NCBI RefSeq assembly: GCF_030845195.1
Contig: NZ_CP132543.1
Coordinates: 1,877,501-1,941,500 of the forward strand
Length of the DNA: 64,000 bases
DNA from: Sanyastnella coralliicola
Lineage (GTDB): Bacteria > Bacteroidota > Bacteroidia > Flavobacteriales_D > Sanyastnellaceae
Reading direction: 5' to 3'
Made by a program: the position numbers and the translations under genes. Below the pieces are notes generated by a model. The model was given only the letters and a program-made list of their open reading frames with translations, was not told where the DNA came from and made no database searches. Positions 34,996-43,347 of this stretch are shown here, one piece after another (position 1 is the first letter of the stretch; each line of letters starts with the position of its first letter).

Positions 34996-35020
34996 GTGTT
35001 GATTCTGAAAGCATCAACAC
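34996..35020. promoter_or_regulatory. Inverted repeat GTGTTGAT-N9-ATCAACAC
   Basis: Perfect 8-bp arms (34996-35003 and 35013-35020) follow the xth stop by 13 bp and precede the 35052 promoter box by 31 bp. There is no T-run. It may be a 3' hairpin of xth or an operator for the gene at 35099. Confidence 0.4.
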
Positions 35021-35051
35021 AAACTGACGCTTTCTGCCCTAGCTTTTTCGC

Positions 35052-35059
35052 TACCTTTG
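35052..35059 (+). promoter_or_regulatory. Putative -7 box for the 35099 gene
   Basis: TACCTTTG is an exact match to TAnnTTTG. TTTCTG at 35031-35036 is a possible -33 element. The leader would be about 33 nt long. Confidence 0.5.
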
Positions 35060-35098
35060 GGTGACGTGCTCGACCAATGTGCGTCCTAACTTATAACC

Positions 35099-36142
35099 AT
35101 GAAAAACTTGCTTACTACATTCCTCGCGGTGCTTGGCTTGACGCTGCTCGCAGGTGCTCAAACTCCTGGATGTACCAATATCTGGGCAGTGAACTACAAT
35201 CCAGCTGCTGAATTAGATGATGGAAGCTGCGAGATATTCCTCTCTACTACTTCCTATGATGCCACCTTTGATGCCAATATCGAAGTAGGCACGGGCATCA
35301 GCAACGAACATGCGGCCATTGTTGATCACGGTGATATCCAGTTTGGCATCAAAGTAAACCGCCGATTCATAGAAGACATTGTCCCTGTGAACGACAATGA
35401 GTACGTTGCTTACTCTGGATACTCTCCAACAAGCTTTTTTGATCCAACTCCTGATGTAGGTATCGCCACTTGGGACTTCATTTACAGTTTTGACCTCGGG
35501 GATTACACATTCGAAGACCTCGAAGCGTTTATCATTATCGATTTTGATCCCCTCGACTCTGAAGGTCAAGCAACGCCTTATGAACTGCCTTTATCTGACG
35601 TTCTAGATCAATTGAATCAAGACCAGCTTTCATTCCGCCAAGGCTCTGAGAACCTCGGATTTGGCTTCTGGGTTGGTTTAGCTGGTGCTGACGCGCTCTT
35701 GTTCGACCCATTGAACCCTGGAGTTTATGATCTTGGGCTACGTTTAGAAAATCAAGCAGGAACTGTGCTTGGTGAGGTATTCATTGAAGTGATTGTAGAA
35801 GATCCAGTTGAAGGATGTACAGATGAGACCGCTTGTAACTTCGATCCTGCAGCGAATCTAGACGACGCCAGCTGCACCTATGCTGAGGCTCCATTTGATT
35901 GCGAAGGAAATTGCCTCAATGATTTTGATGGTGACGGCGTTTGCGACGAAGACGAAGTCTTAGGATGTACCTATGAACAGGCAAGCAACTACAACCCTGC
36001 CGCAACCAATGATGACGGAAGCTGTGAAATCAGTGGATGTCCGCAGTCTGATTGTGAGAATGCAGATTTCAATGATGACGGAACCGTCGGTGTAGAAGAC
36101 CTACTAGTCTTCCTTTCAGTTTATACTGAGACCTGCGATTAA
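35099..36142 (+). CDS. Secreted Cys-rich protein with DDGSC repeats and dockerin-like end
   Basis: The 347-residue protein has a signal peptide (LAVLGLTLLAGAQ). Three CT-type repeats end in DDGSC or DDASC: GCTNIWAVNYNPAAELDDGS, then GCTDETACNFDPAANLDDAS, then GCTYEQASNYNPAATNDDGS. A 200-residue middle region of unknown fold lies between repeats one and two. The C-terminus ADFNDDGTVGVEDLLVFLSV followed by YTETCD is a single EF-hand or dockerin-like calcium loop. No T9SS sorting domain is present. It is probably exported and structural. It ends at a bidirectional terminator. Confidence 0.75.
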   Translation: MKNLLTTFLAVLGLTLLAGAQTPGCTNIWAVNYNPAAELDDGSCEIFLSTTSYDATFDANIEVGTGISNEHAAIVDHGDIQFGIKVNRRFIEDIVPVNDNEYVAYSGYSPTSFFDPTPDVGIATWDFIYSFDLGDYTFEDLEAFIIIDFDPLDSEGQATPYELPLSDVLDQLNQDQLSFRQGSENLGFGFWVGLAGADALLFDPLNPGVYDLGLRLENQAGTVLGEVFIEVIVEDPVEGCTDETACNFDPAANLDDASCTYAEAPFDCEGNCLNDFDGDGVCDEDEVLGCTYEQASNYNPAATNDDGSCEISGCPQSDCENADFNDDGTVGVEDLLVFLSVYTETCD

Positions 36143-36158
36143 GAAGATATTACAGAAT

Positions 36159-36190
36159 GAAAAAGGTCCTCGTTTGAGGACCTTTTTTTA
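36159..36190. terminator. Bidirectional intrinsic terminator
   Basis: An 11-bp stem AAAAGGTCCTC-GTTT-GAGGACCTTTT (36161-36186) is followed by more T on the right and preceded by A-rich sequence on the left. It serves both the 35099 gene and the convergent maltose phosphorylase operon, whose stop codon (36188-36190) touches the T-run. Confidence 0.9.
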
Positions 36191-38458
36191 TGCTAAGGCG
36201 ATGGATTCGCCGTTGACTTTCACTTGATCGAGATCTCCTTTCAGTCTGGTGATCTTCGTTCCATTTTTATCTACCGTCACTTTCAAATCGCTATCGCGGA
36301 ACTTGATATTAAAGCTGTAGCTGTTCCATAGCGAAGGCAGCATTGGATTCAAATGTAGCTCTCCTGATTTCACACGAAGCCCTCCGAATCCTTCTACCAC
36401 GGCCATCCATGTTCCAGCCATGGAAGTAATGTGGAGACCTTGGTAAGCTTCGTGGTTGTAATCATCGAGATCAAGACGAGCAGTTCTGAGGTACATCTCA
36501 TACGCCTTCTCTTCTCTACCTAGCTTTGCCGCAAGTACAACGTGCACGCACGGAGACAAGCTCGATTCATGCACTGTACGAGGCTCGTAGAAGTCAAAAT
36601 TCGCCTCGAGTTGCTCGTTTGAAAAGTGCTCCTCAAAGAAGTAGAACCCTTGCAACACGTCTGCCTGCTTGATGAAGACAGAACGTAGAATTCGATCCCA
36701 TGACCAATGCTGGTTGATCGGACGTTCTTCATCTTTCAGATCGGTCACTAACAACAACTCTTTGTCGAGGAACCCATCTTGCTGAAGAACGATCTCAGAA
36801 TCCTTCATTTGAGGTAGGTAAGTATTCTCTACAATGGAAGCCCATTGTTTCGTCTCCTTCTCTTCATCGAAATTCCACTTCGCCTTCTTATCAGCATATG
36901 CTGAGGCGTGGTTCTCTTTTAAGAAAAGAATCACTTTCAAGGTATATGTCATACACCAACGAGCGATGTAGTTTGTATACCAGTTATTGTTGACGTTGTT
37001 CTCGTATTCGTTGGGTCCTGTCACCCCAAGCATCACATACGCTTGCTTGTCTTCAGACCAATTGAATCGTTGCGCCCAGAAGCGTGCGATCCCTAGGAGA
37101 ACATCAAATCCGTATTCCGCGAGGTAAGCGCGATCGCCGGTGTGGCGCACGTAATTATAGATTCCGTAGGCGATGGCTCCGTTTCGGTGAATCTCTTCAA
37201 ATGTGATCTCCCACTCATTGTGGCACTCTTCCCCATTCATGGTTACCATTGGGTAGAGCGCTGCGCCATTCGTAAAGCCGAGTTTTTCAGCATTCTCAAT
37301 AGCTTTCTGAAGCTGTTCATAACGGTATACCAAGAGCTGACGTCCAACACGTTGATTGTGCGTGTTTAAGTAGAATGGAAGGCAGTAGGCTTCAGTATCC
37401 CAATAGGTAGAGCCTCCGTATTTCTCTCCTGTAAATCCTTTAGGTCCGATATTCAATCGGGCATCTTCACCAGTATAAGTCTGGTTCAAGTGGAAGATGT
37501 TGAAGCGAATTCCTTGCTGTGCTGCGATGTCTCCTTCGATTTGAATATCTGCAGTTGACCATATGTCTTCCCATGCTTTCGCTTGCGCGGAACGCATGGC
37601 TTCATAGCCTGCTGTAGCTCCTCTCTCCGCAGCTTTTTCTGCAGCTGATTGAAGCTCTCCGCTGTTGTAGTTCATGGAATTTACCAGTCCAACGAACTTC
37701 TCCACTGTTATCGTATCCCCTTCCGCGATAGCGAGATCAAACGCTTGTTCAGCATAGAATTGCTCAGTCAGCGTCTTGAACTTGGAATCATTGGAAATAG
37801 TGGTCTTCGCCGCCACCCCGAGCTCAAATTCAGTCTTCTTCGTCTGCGCTCCAACGTACATCAATTCCGCGCTAGCGTGAGAAGCAAGAGGATTCCAAAA
37901 ACCTGCTTCCCAATTCGAATCTTCATTGACCACTTGGGCATCGAGGTAAGAGCGAATTTCAACGTTCGCCGCATTTCCCTTCACCATCTTCAATGAATAG
38001 CGAATGGCCGCACACTCATTATCTGCCATAGAACAGAAACGCTCAGCATTCACCTCTACTTGATTACCATTGGAAAGCTCAGCAACGAAAACACGCGATA
38101 GCAAACCACGTTGCATGTCAAGCTCACGTTGGAAAGAAACCACCTTCGCTTGAGATAGGTCGAGCTCTTCTCCATCAATCACCACTCTGATTCCAATCCA
38201 ATTGGTGCTATTCAACACCTTTGCGAAATACTCTGGGTAGCCATTCTTCCACCAACCTACACGAGTTTTATCTGGGTAGTAAATTCCAGCCACGTAGCTT
38301 CCTTGCAAAGAGTCAGCACCGTAGTTCTCTTCAAAATTGGCACGTTGTCCAAAATGACCATTTCCAATTGAAAAGATCGATTCTGAACTGCGTTGGTATT
38401 CAGGATGGAAGCCTTCTTCAATGACTTTCCATGCATCCTCTTTCAAATACTTTATCAT
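36188..38458 (-). CDS. mapA: Maltose phosphorylase (GH65)
   Basis: This enzyme splits maltose with inorganic phosphate into glucose and beta-glucose-1-phosphate with inversion. The 756-residue length and the motifs fit GH65 maltose phosphorylase: SIGNGHFGQRANFEENYG, GGSTYWDTEAYCLPFYL, the general acid Glu in GVTGPNEYENNVNNNWYTN (about residue 483), RPINQHWSWDRIL, and phosphate-binding HESSLSPCVHVVLAAKLG. No signal peptide is present, so it is cytoplasmic. It is the last gene of the pfkA operon. pgmB stands 10 bp upstream, the usual partner that converts the sugar phosphate. Kojibiose or trehalose phosphorylase are alternatives, but the pgmB pairing and nearby amylases favour maltose. Confidence 0.88.
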   Translation of the reverse strand: MIKYLKEDAWKVIEEGFHPEYQRSSESIFSIGNGHFGQRANFEENYGADSLQGSYVAGIYYPDKTRVGWWKNGYPEYFAKVLNSTNWIGIRVVIDGEELDLSQAKVVSFQRELDMQRGLLSRVFVAELSNGNQVEVNAERFCSMADNECAAIRYSLKMVKGNAANVEIRSYLDAQVVNEDSNWEAGFWNPLASHASAELMYVGAQTKKTEFELGVAAKTTISNDSKFKTLTEQFYAEQAFDLAIAEGDTITVEKFVGLVNSMNYNSGELQSAAEKAAERGATAGYEAMRSAQAKAWEDIWSTADIQIEGDIAAQQGIRFNIFHLNQTYTGEDARLNIGPKGFTGEKYGGSTYWDTEAYCLPFYLNTHNQRVGRQLLVYRYEQLQKAIENAEKLGFTNGAALYPMVTMNGEECHNEWEITFEEIHRNGAIAYGIYNYVRHTGDRAYLAEYGFDVLLGIARFWAQRFNWSEDKQAYVMLGVTGPNEYENNVNNNWYTNYIARWCMTYTLKVILFLKENHASAYADKKAKWNFDEEKETKQWASIVENTYLPQMKDSEIVLQQDGFLDKELLLVTDLKDEERPINQHWSWDRILRSVFIKQADVLQGFYFFEEHFSNEQLEANFDFYEPRTVHESSLSPCVHVVLAAKLGREEKAYEMYLRTARLDLDDYNHEAYQGLHITSMAGTWMAVVEGFGGLRVKSGELHLNPMLPSLWNSYSFNIKFRDSDLKVTVDKNGTKITRLKGDLDQVKVNGESIALA

Positions 38459-38468
38459 GGGAAATAAA

Positions 38469-39122
38469 TCAGTGGACCATCAGCGATTGCAGACGCTCCA
38501 GGGTGAAATTCTCTAAGTTCGGCAGTACGGTATCAGCCTGATCTAAGACATCAGCCTCTCCTAATCCGATTACGTAAAAGCCTCCAGCTTTACCAGCAGC
38601 CACGCCCGCTTGGGCGTCTTCAAACACAACAGCTTCCGAAGGTTTTACTCCTACTTCCTTGGCCCCTAAAAGGAAAACTTCAGGGTCAGGTTTACTGTAG
38701 GTCACTTTGTTTCCGTCGATTACGGAATCAAAAAATGAAGTCAAGCCAACGGCCTCTAGAATGCGAGGTGCGTTGCGACTGCTTGAACCTAAGGCAATGC
38801 GAATATCGTTGGCCTTCAATTCTTCTAGGAATTCACGCACGCCAGGAAGAACCTCTTCTGGCTGCATGCCTTCAATATATTCGAGGTACCAGCTGTTCTT
38901 CTTCTCCATGAGCGCAACCTTGGTATCATTATCCAGATGCAGTTCGCCCTTAAGAAGAATCTTTTCTAAGCTGTCAACGCGACTCAAACCTTTGAGACCT
39001 TCGTTTTCCTCTTCAGTAAAATCAATTGCTAATTCAGCGGCCAGTCTTCTCCAGGCCAGAAAGTGGTATTTGGCGGAGTCCACAATGACTCCATCCATGT
39101 CGAAAATGCAAGCTTTGATCAT
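38469..39122 (-). CDS. pgmB: Beta-phosphoglucomutase
   Basis: This HAD-superfamily enzyme converts beta-glucose-1-phosphate to glucose-6-phosphate. The 217-residue protein has the nucleophile motif FDMDGVIVDSAKYHFLAW (Asp8, acid/base Asp10), the cap residue pattern GLKGLSRVDSLEKIL, the phosphate site ALGSSSRNAP, and the Mg site VVFEDAQAGV. It is flanked by maltose phosphorylase downstream, as in many maltose operons, and by the MGS-like gene upstream (12 bp gap). Confidence 0.93.
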   Translation of the reverse strand: MIKACIFDMDGVIVDSAKYHFLAWRRLAAELAIDFTEEENEGLKGLSRVDSLEKILLKGELHLDNDTKVALMEKKNSWYLEYIEGMQPEEVLPGVREFLEELKANDIRIALGSSSRNAPRILEAVGLTSFFDSVIDGNKVTYSKPDPEVFLLGAKEVGVKPSEAVVFEDAQAGVAAGKAGGFYVIGLGEADVLDQADTVLPNLENFTLERLQSLMVH

Positions 39123-39134
39123 TTCATTTAAGCC

Positions 39135-39548
39135 TTAAGAATGCATGCGGTCGCGCGCTTTTTCAGCCGCTTCCTTTCGAATCAATCCGATTATCAATAG
39201 TTCGGCGCTAGCCGGGTTAGTAGCTAGCGGAACGTTTTTGCGATTACATTCACGGATAAAGTCTGCAACTTCATCTTCGTAATCTTGAACAATTTCAGGG
39301 TCTCGTAAGAAGAATGCGATTTCCACTTCTCCATTCGCTACCAGCGCAGTCATCTGCGTATAACCACCTTGGTTACCTGGCAACAAACGCGTCAACGAAA
39401 TCTTCAACTCTCCTTTCTCAAGGAATTCACCAGTTTGCCCTGTAGCTACCAATTCACGTCCCCAAAACCAGTCTTCTCGTTCTTTCATGAACTCGACAAG
39501 TTGAGGCTTCATATTGTCATGGGCTACTAAGGCAATCTTCTTGGTCAT
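39135..39548 (-). CDS. Methylglyoxal synthase-like (MGS domain) protein, catalytic residues altered
   Basis: The 137-residue protein aligns over its length with methylglyoxal synthase: KIALVAHDNMKPQLVEF, ELVATGQTGEFLEKG, LLPGNQGGYTQMTALVANGE, EIAFFLRDPE, NVPLATNPASAELLI. In E. coli MgsA the catalytic Asp71 lies in GGDQQ. Here the matching text is GGYTQ, with Tyr. The HDPD segment (His98, Asp101) reads QDYEDE. Normal MgsA activity, conversion of dihydroxyacetone phosphate to methylglyoxal, is therefore doubtful, and it may sense phosphate or triose phosphates instead. It overlaps the sugar-kinase gene by 4 bp, so the two are coupled. Confidence 0.8.
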   Translation of the reverse strand: MTKKIALVAHDNMKPQLVEFMKEREDWFWGRELVATGQTGEFLEKGELKISLTRLLPGNQGGYTQMTALVANGEVEIAFFLRDPEIVQDYEDEVADFIRECNRKNVPLATNPASAELLIIGLIRKEAAEKARDRMHS

Positions 39549-40414
39549 GATCCTTGTAATTGAGGGATAAGATAGTCAACGTGAAACTGAGCCAAGCGAT
39601 GGATTGGCTTCTTAATCACTTCGCCTAAGATAACACCCTCTTCCTTACAAACACGAGTCAAGACATCATTGAAGTAGTATCCAATAGAACCAATAAAGTG
39701 CGTAGTGACAGACGTATGCTCTGGAAAACACTTAATGTGCACCTTCACAAATTCTCGAATGCCATCAGTCACCCAATTCTGCACATGTGGATGATCGTTG
39801 TGTTTACCAACGAAACGCATGAAAGCAGCTAACCATACATTCGCATGACGGTTGTTGTACACTTTCTCTACAAGATCGTCTTTACTCACATTGAACTCCT
39901 GCTCGAAAGAACAACGTAAATCTTGCGGAAGCTGCTTGTAGAAGTACTCACGAAGTAGTTGCTTCCCAAACCAGCTACCAGAACCTTCATCCCCCAGAAT
40001 GTACGCAAGTGCTGGTACTTCTTCACGAACCTCATTGCCGTCGAAGAAGCAAGAATTTGATCCTGTTCCTAGAATGGCTGCAATGCAAGGCTCACCATCA
40101 TAGGCAGCGTAGGCAGCCCCTACCAAATCGTGATCAACGACCACTTGCGCATTGGTGAATACCGCGTTGATTCCGCTGGTCATGATATTCATGAGGTTCG
40201 GAGTAGATGCTCCGGCACCGTAGAAAAACACGTGCTCGACTTTATCGGCGAGTTTGAGCAGTTCTGCATTGTCACGCAGCGTTGATTCCACTACTTCCGC
40301 TGAATGGAAATATGGATTCAAGCCCATGGTTTTGTACTCACCGAGGTGTTCGCCCGACTTATCAATCAACAACCAATCGCACTTGGTAGAGCCGCTATCT
40401 GCTATAAGGATCAT
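39545..40414 (-). CDS. BadF/BadG-type sugar kinase (N-acetylglucosamine kinase family)
   Basis: The 289-residue protein is of the ASKHA ATPase fold. The phosphate-1 motif is LIADSGSTKCDWLLID, followed by VFFYGAGAST, phosphate-2 ILGTGSNSCFFDG and the adenosine-side ILGDEGSGSWFGKQL. Bacteroidota members are usually named N-acetylglucosamine kinase. Its place between gapA and pgmB/maltose phosphorylase suggests that it phosphorylates the free glucose released from maltose. That is inferred from context, since no other glucokinase gene is visible here. It overlaps the following MGS-like gene by 4 bp. Confidence 0.8.
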   Translation of the reverse strand: MILIADSGSTKCDWLLIDKSGEHLGEYKTMGLNPYFHSAEVVESTLRDNAELLKLADKVEHVFFYGAGASTPNLMNIMTSGINAVFTNAQVVVDHDLVGAAYAAYDGEPCIAAILGTGSNSCFFDGNEVREEVPALAYILGDEGSGSWFGKQLLREYFYKQLPQDLRCSFEQEFNVSKDDLVEKVYNNRHANVWLAAFMRFVGKHNDHPHVQNWVTDGIREFVKVHIKCFPEHTSVTTHFIGSIGYYFNDVLTRVCKEEGVILGEVIKKPIHRLAQFHVDYLIPQLQGS

Positions 40415-40431
40415 TATCGTAAGAGGTTCAG

Positions 40432-41418
40432 TTATCCCATTTTGACCACAAGGTCAGCAACACGTGAAGCGTATCCTGCTTCATTGTCATACCAACCGAA
40501 AACCTTCACAAGATTTCCATTCGCCGAGGTCAAGGAACTGTCAAAAATACAAGAATGTGTATTTCCTACAATATCTACGGATACCAACTCTTCTGTGGTG
40601 TACTCGAGGATTCCCTTCAATGGTCCATCAGCCGCGTTTTTCATTGCAGCGTTAACTTCCTCAACGGTAACGTCTTTCTTCAAAATCACAGTGAAATCTG
40701 TGATCGATCCATCTGGAGTTGGGACACGCACAGCTCGTCCGTCAAGTTTCCCTTTCATTTCAGGAAGAACCTTCCCTACTGCAGATGCAGCTCCAGTTGA
40801 TGTAGGAATCATACTCAAGGCAGCAGCACGTGCACGACGAAGGTCGCTGTGTGGTGCATCTTGAATGCTTTGATCAGCAGTGTAAGCGTGAATGGTGGTG
40901 ATGTATCCTTTCTCAATTCCGAAAGTATCGTTCAATACCTTCACCATTGGAGCCAAACAGTTCGTTGTACAACTTGCGTTTGACACGATGTTGTCTTCAG
41001 GAGAGAGAACTTCTTCATTCACTCCAAGAACTACCGTCGTGATATCACCTTTCGCAGGTGCTGAGATAACAACACGCTTCGCTCCAGCTGTGAGGTGCTT
41101 TCCAGCTCCTTCACGATCACGGAATACACCCGTTGATTCGATCACAACGTCAACACCAAGTTCTGCCCAAGGCAAGTTTTCAGGGTTGCGTTCGCTGTAT
41201 ACTTTGATACGGTCACCGTTGATGATCAAATCATTCCCGTCAACCGAAATTTCTCCTTCGAATTTCCCGTGAATGCTGTCCCACTTGAAAAGGTGAGCTA
41301 GCACGTCCACGTTAGTAAGGTCGTTCACCGCTACGATATCTACACCTTCTTTGTTCAACAACTGACGAAGGCTCAGACGGCCGATGCGGCCGAATCCGTT
41401 GATCGCTACTTTTTTCAT
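40432..41418 (-). CDS. gapA: Glyceraldehyde-3-phosphate dehydrogenase, type I
   Basis: This glycolytic enzyme oxidises glyceraldehyde-3-phosphate with NAD to 1,3-bisphosphoglycerate. The 328-residue protein has the Rossmann start [17 protein letters not shown], the nucleophile Cys in [13 protein letters not shown] (about 148), the catalytic His in [38 protein letters not shown] and [12 protein letters not shown]. Asp32 in VAVNDLT supports NAD preference. It is the second gene of the operon, 19 bp after pfkA. Confidence 0.95.
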   Translation of the reverse strand: MKKVAINGFGRIGRLSLRQLLNKEGVDIVAVNDLTNVDVLAHLFKWDSIHGKFEGEISVDGNDLIINGDRIKVYSERNPENLPWAELGVDVVIESTGVFRDREGAGKHLTAGAKRVVISAPAKGDITTVVLGVNEEVLSPEDNIVSNASCTTNCLAPMVKVLNDTFGIEKGYITTIHAYTADQSIQDAPHSDLRRARAAALSMIPTSTGAASAVGKVLPEMKGKLDGRAVRVPTPDGSITDFTVILKKDVTVEEVNAAMKNAADGPLKGILEYTTEELVSVDIVGNTHSCIFDSSLTSANGNLVKVFGWYDNEAGYASRVADLVVKMG

Positions 41419-41437
41419 TGGTATAAGTTTCCTTGGT

Positions 41438-42421
41438 TTAAATAGAGAGGATCCTAGACATGCGGATCTCTTCCTTATTCATTTCTGCTTTACTATCGAT
41501 GGCTTCAGCCAGTGAAACGAAGACTTCTCTATCGTTCTGAACTCCCACCATCACATTTGATTTTCCTTGAAGCAAGCCTTCTACTGCGCTCACGCCCATG
41601 CGGCTGGCCAACACGCGGTCCCAAGCACTAGGAACACCCCCACGCTGGATGTGTCCGAGTACTGTTACGCGTACTTCATATTGCTCGTACTTCTCAGTCA
41701 CCTTCTTGGCAACCTCGTATGCACCACCGTTGGCATCACCTTCAGCTACGATGACGATGCTACTTGTTTTATTACTTGCCTTTCCTTTATCAAGAATCGC
41801 GATGAGTTCATCAATGCTCATCTCTTCTTCAGGTAACATGACCGCAATGGCACCAGTAGCCAAACCTGCACGCAATGCGATAAAACCTGAATCTCGTCCC
41901 ATGACTTCCACGAAGAATAGACGGTTGTGACTATTGGCGGTATCACGAATCTTGTCGATCGCTTCAACAACTGTGTTTGTCGCCGTATCAAAGCCAATGG
42001 TATTATCCGAACCGTAGAGGTCGTTATCAATGGTTCCTGGAATTCCCATCACAGGGAAACCATGCTCTTCATTGAAAATCTTCGCCCCAGTGAACGTACC
42101 GTTACCACCAATGGTGATCAACGCATCCACATCGTGTTCTTTCAACTGACGGTAAGCCTCTGCTCTCCCCTCTTTCGTTCTGAATTCTTCCGATCGCGCA
42201 GATTTCAAAATGGTACCGCCACGACCAAGAATCTTGGCTACCGAACGCACATTAAGACGTTTGAAATCTCCTTTGATCAACCCGTCGTAGCCTTGAAACA
42301 CACCTACGACTTCTATATCATTGAAAACAGCTGTACGAACTACACCACGAATCGCGGCGTTCATACCTGGTGCATCACCACCTGAAGTTAAGACTGCAAT
42401 TTTCTTTATGCTCATCATCAT
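41438..42421 (-). CDS. pfkA: ATP-dependent 6-phosphofructokinase
   Basis: PfkA phosphorylates fructose-6-phosphate. The 327-residue protein shows [33 protein letters not shown], the catalytic [32 protein letters not shown], and the C-terminal [19 protein letters not shown]. The loop that separates ATP from PPi enzymes reads GGNGTF. Gly at the key position means the ATP type, but the usual Mg-binding Asp of GGDGS is Asn. Three ATGs in a row open the gene, and the first is used here. It heads the six-gene operon running to maltose phosphorylase, with a GTGTAA dyad 23 bp upstream. Confidence 0.93.
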   Translation of the reverse strand: MMMSIKKIAVLTSGGDAPGMNAAIRGVVRTAVFNDIEVVGVFQGYDGLIKGDFKRLNVRSVAKILGRGGTILKSARSEEFRTKEGRAEAYRQLKEHDVDALITIGGNGTFTGAKIFNEEHGFPVMGIPGTIDNDLYGSDNTIGFDTATNTVVEAIDKIRDTANSHNRLFFVEVMGRDSGFIALRAGLATGAIAVMLPEEEMSIDELIAILDKGKASNKTSSIVIVAEGDANGGAYEVAKKVTEKYEQYEVRVTVLGHIQRGGVPSAWDRVLASRMGVSAVEGLLQGKSNVMVGVQNDREVFVSLAEAIDSKAEMNKEEIRMSRILSI

Positions 42422-42443
42422 TGGATAAGGGTTTGCTAAGTTA

Positions 42444-42458
42444 GTGTAACTTTTACAC
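42444..42458. promoter_or_regulatory. Putative operator GTGTAA-CTT-TTACAC
   Basis: This 15-bp perfect dyad lies between pfkA and the divergent NUDIX-regulator gene. Related dyads GTGTAC-ATC-TTACAC (43315) and GTGTTA-AGG-AGACAC (45550) precede the CotH gene and the amylase gene. A likely ligand is the NUDIX/winged-helix regulator encoded next door. Confidence 0.55.
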
Positions 42459-42583
42459 TTTCTCGCTATTTTTGTTCGAAAATGTAGTCAAAAACACCTT
42501 CGAATATGATTGCTAACCCTTCCTATTTCTGGTCTTTTAGCTTCATTTAGACTTTTATATCTTCGCATACGCTAAGTTCAACA

Positions 42584-43315
42584 ATGACACACCTTACGAA
42601 CTCACAAGTTGATATCAGCGTTGATTGTGTAGTGTTTGGATTTGATGGTGAGCAATTGAAATTGCTACTCATCGATCAGAAGCTTCCTGACTCAGGAAAT
42701 CTGAATCCAGACTTACTTCAGATTGCCCTACCTGGTGATCTCATGAACGCTGGTGAAAGTCTCGACGCCTGTGCCGCTCGAGTATTAAAAGAATTGACAT
42801 CCCTCGAGGGAATTTACCTGAAGCAATTCTATGCTTTTGGTGATCCAAATCGAGTAAGCGACCTGAAAGATCAGGAATGGCTGCGCAGCTTCCGCGTAAA
42901 TCCTGAACGCCGTGTAATCACGGTGGCTTACTACTCGCTTGTAAAGATGGATGATTACGTTCCGCAAGCCTCTTCTTTTGCTAGTAATGCGAAGTGGATT
43001 GACATTCAAGACGTACCAGAACTGGCCTTTGACCACAACGACATTGTCGACAAAGCCATTGCTGTTCTTCGCCAGGAATTAACAACGAAACACATCGGGT
43101 TCGAACTTCTTCCTGAGAAATTCACTCTTAGCCAGCTTCAGACCCTCTATGAGACCATTCTGGATAAGAAGCTTGACAAGAGAAACTTCCGTAAGAACAT
43201 CAAGAAAATGGATCAAGTCATTCCTCTTGATGAGAAGCAACAAGGCGTGCTACATAAGCCTGCACAGCTCTTCAGATTTGATCGGGATGCCAATGACAAC
43301 GTGAAAGAGGAATAG
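42584..43315 (+). CDS. NUDIX-domain transcriptional regulator (NrtR/AraR-like)
   Basis: The 243-residue protein has an N-terminal NUDIX-like domain (VDISVDCVVFGFDGEQLKLL, ALPGDLMNAGESLDACAARV) and a C-terminal winged-helix part (LLPEKFTLSQLQTLYETILD, KLDKRNFRKNI). The NUDIX catalytic motif (RELxEExG) is degenerate, LKELTSLEG, as expected for a domain that binds a ligand rather than hydrolyses one. In Bacteroidota such proteins, for example the arabinose regulator of Bacteroides, control sugar genes. Its position between the glycolysis/maltose operon and the amylase-Sus genes suggests it regulates both. A one-mismatch -7 box TATCTTCG lies at 42558-42565. Confidence 0.82.
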   Translation: MTHLTNSQVDISVDCVVFGFDGEQLKLLLIDQKLPDSGNLNPDLLQIALPGDLMNAGESLDACAARVLKELTSLEGIYLKQFYAFGDPNRVSDLKDQEWLRSFRVNPERRVITVAYYSLVKMDDYVPQASSFASNAKWIDIQDVPELAFDHNDIVDKAIAVLRQELTTKHIGFELLPEKFTLSQLQTLYETILDKKLDKRNFRKNIKKMDQVIPLDEKQQGVLHKPAQLFRFDRDANDNVKEE

Positions 43316-43343
43316 TGTACATCTTACACCTTTCCTATCTTTG
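43315..43343 (+). promoter_or_regulatory. Operator plus -7 box before the CotH gene
   Basis: The dyad GTGTAC-ATC-TTACAC (43315-43329) overlaps the last base of the regulator stop codon. Six bp later comes an exact -7 box TATCTTTG (43336-43343), which ends 4 nt before the GTG start at 43348. A protein on the dyad would cover the -33 region and repress. Confidence 0.6.
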
Positions 43344-43347
43344 ACAT

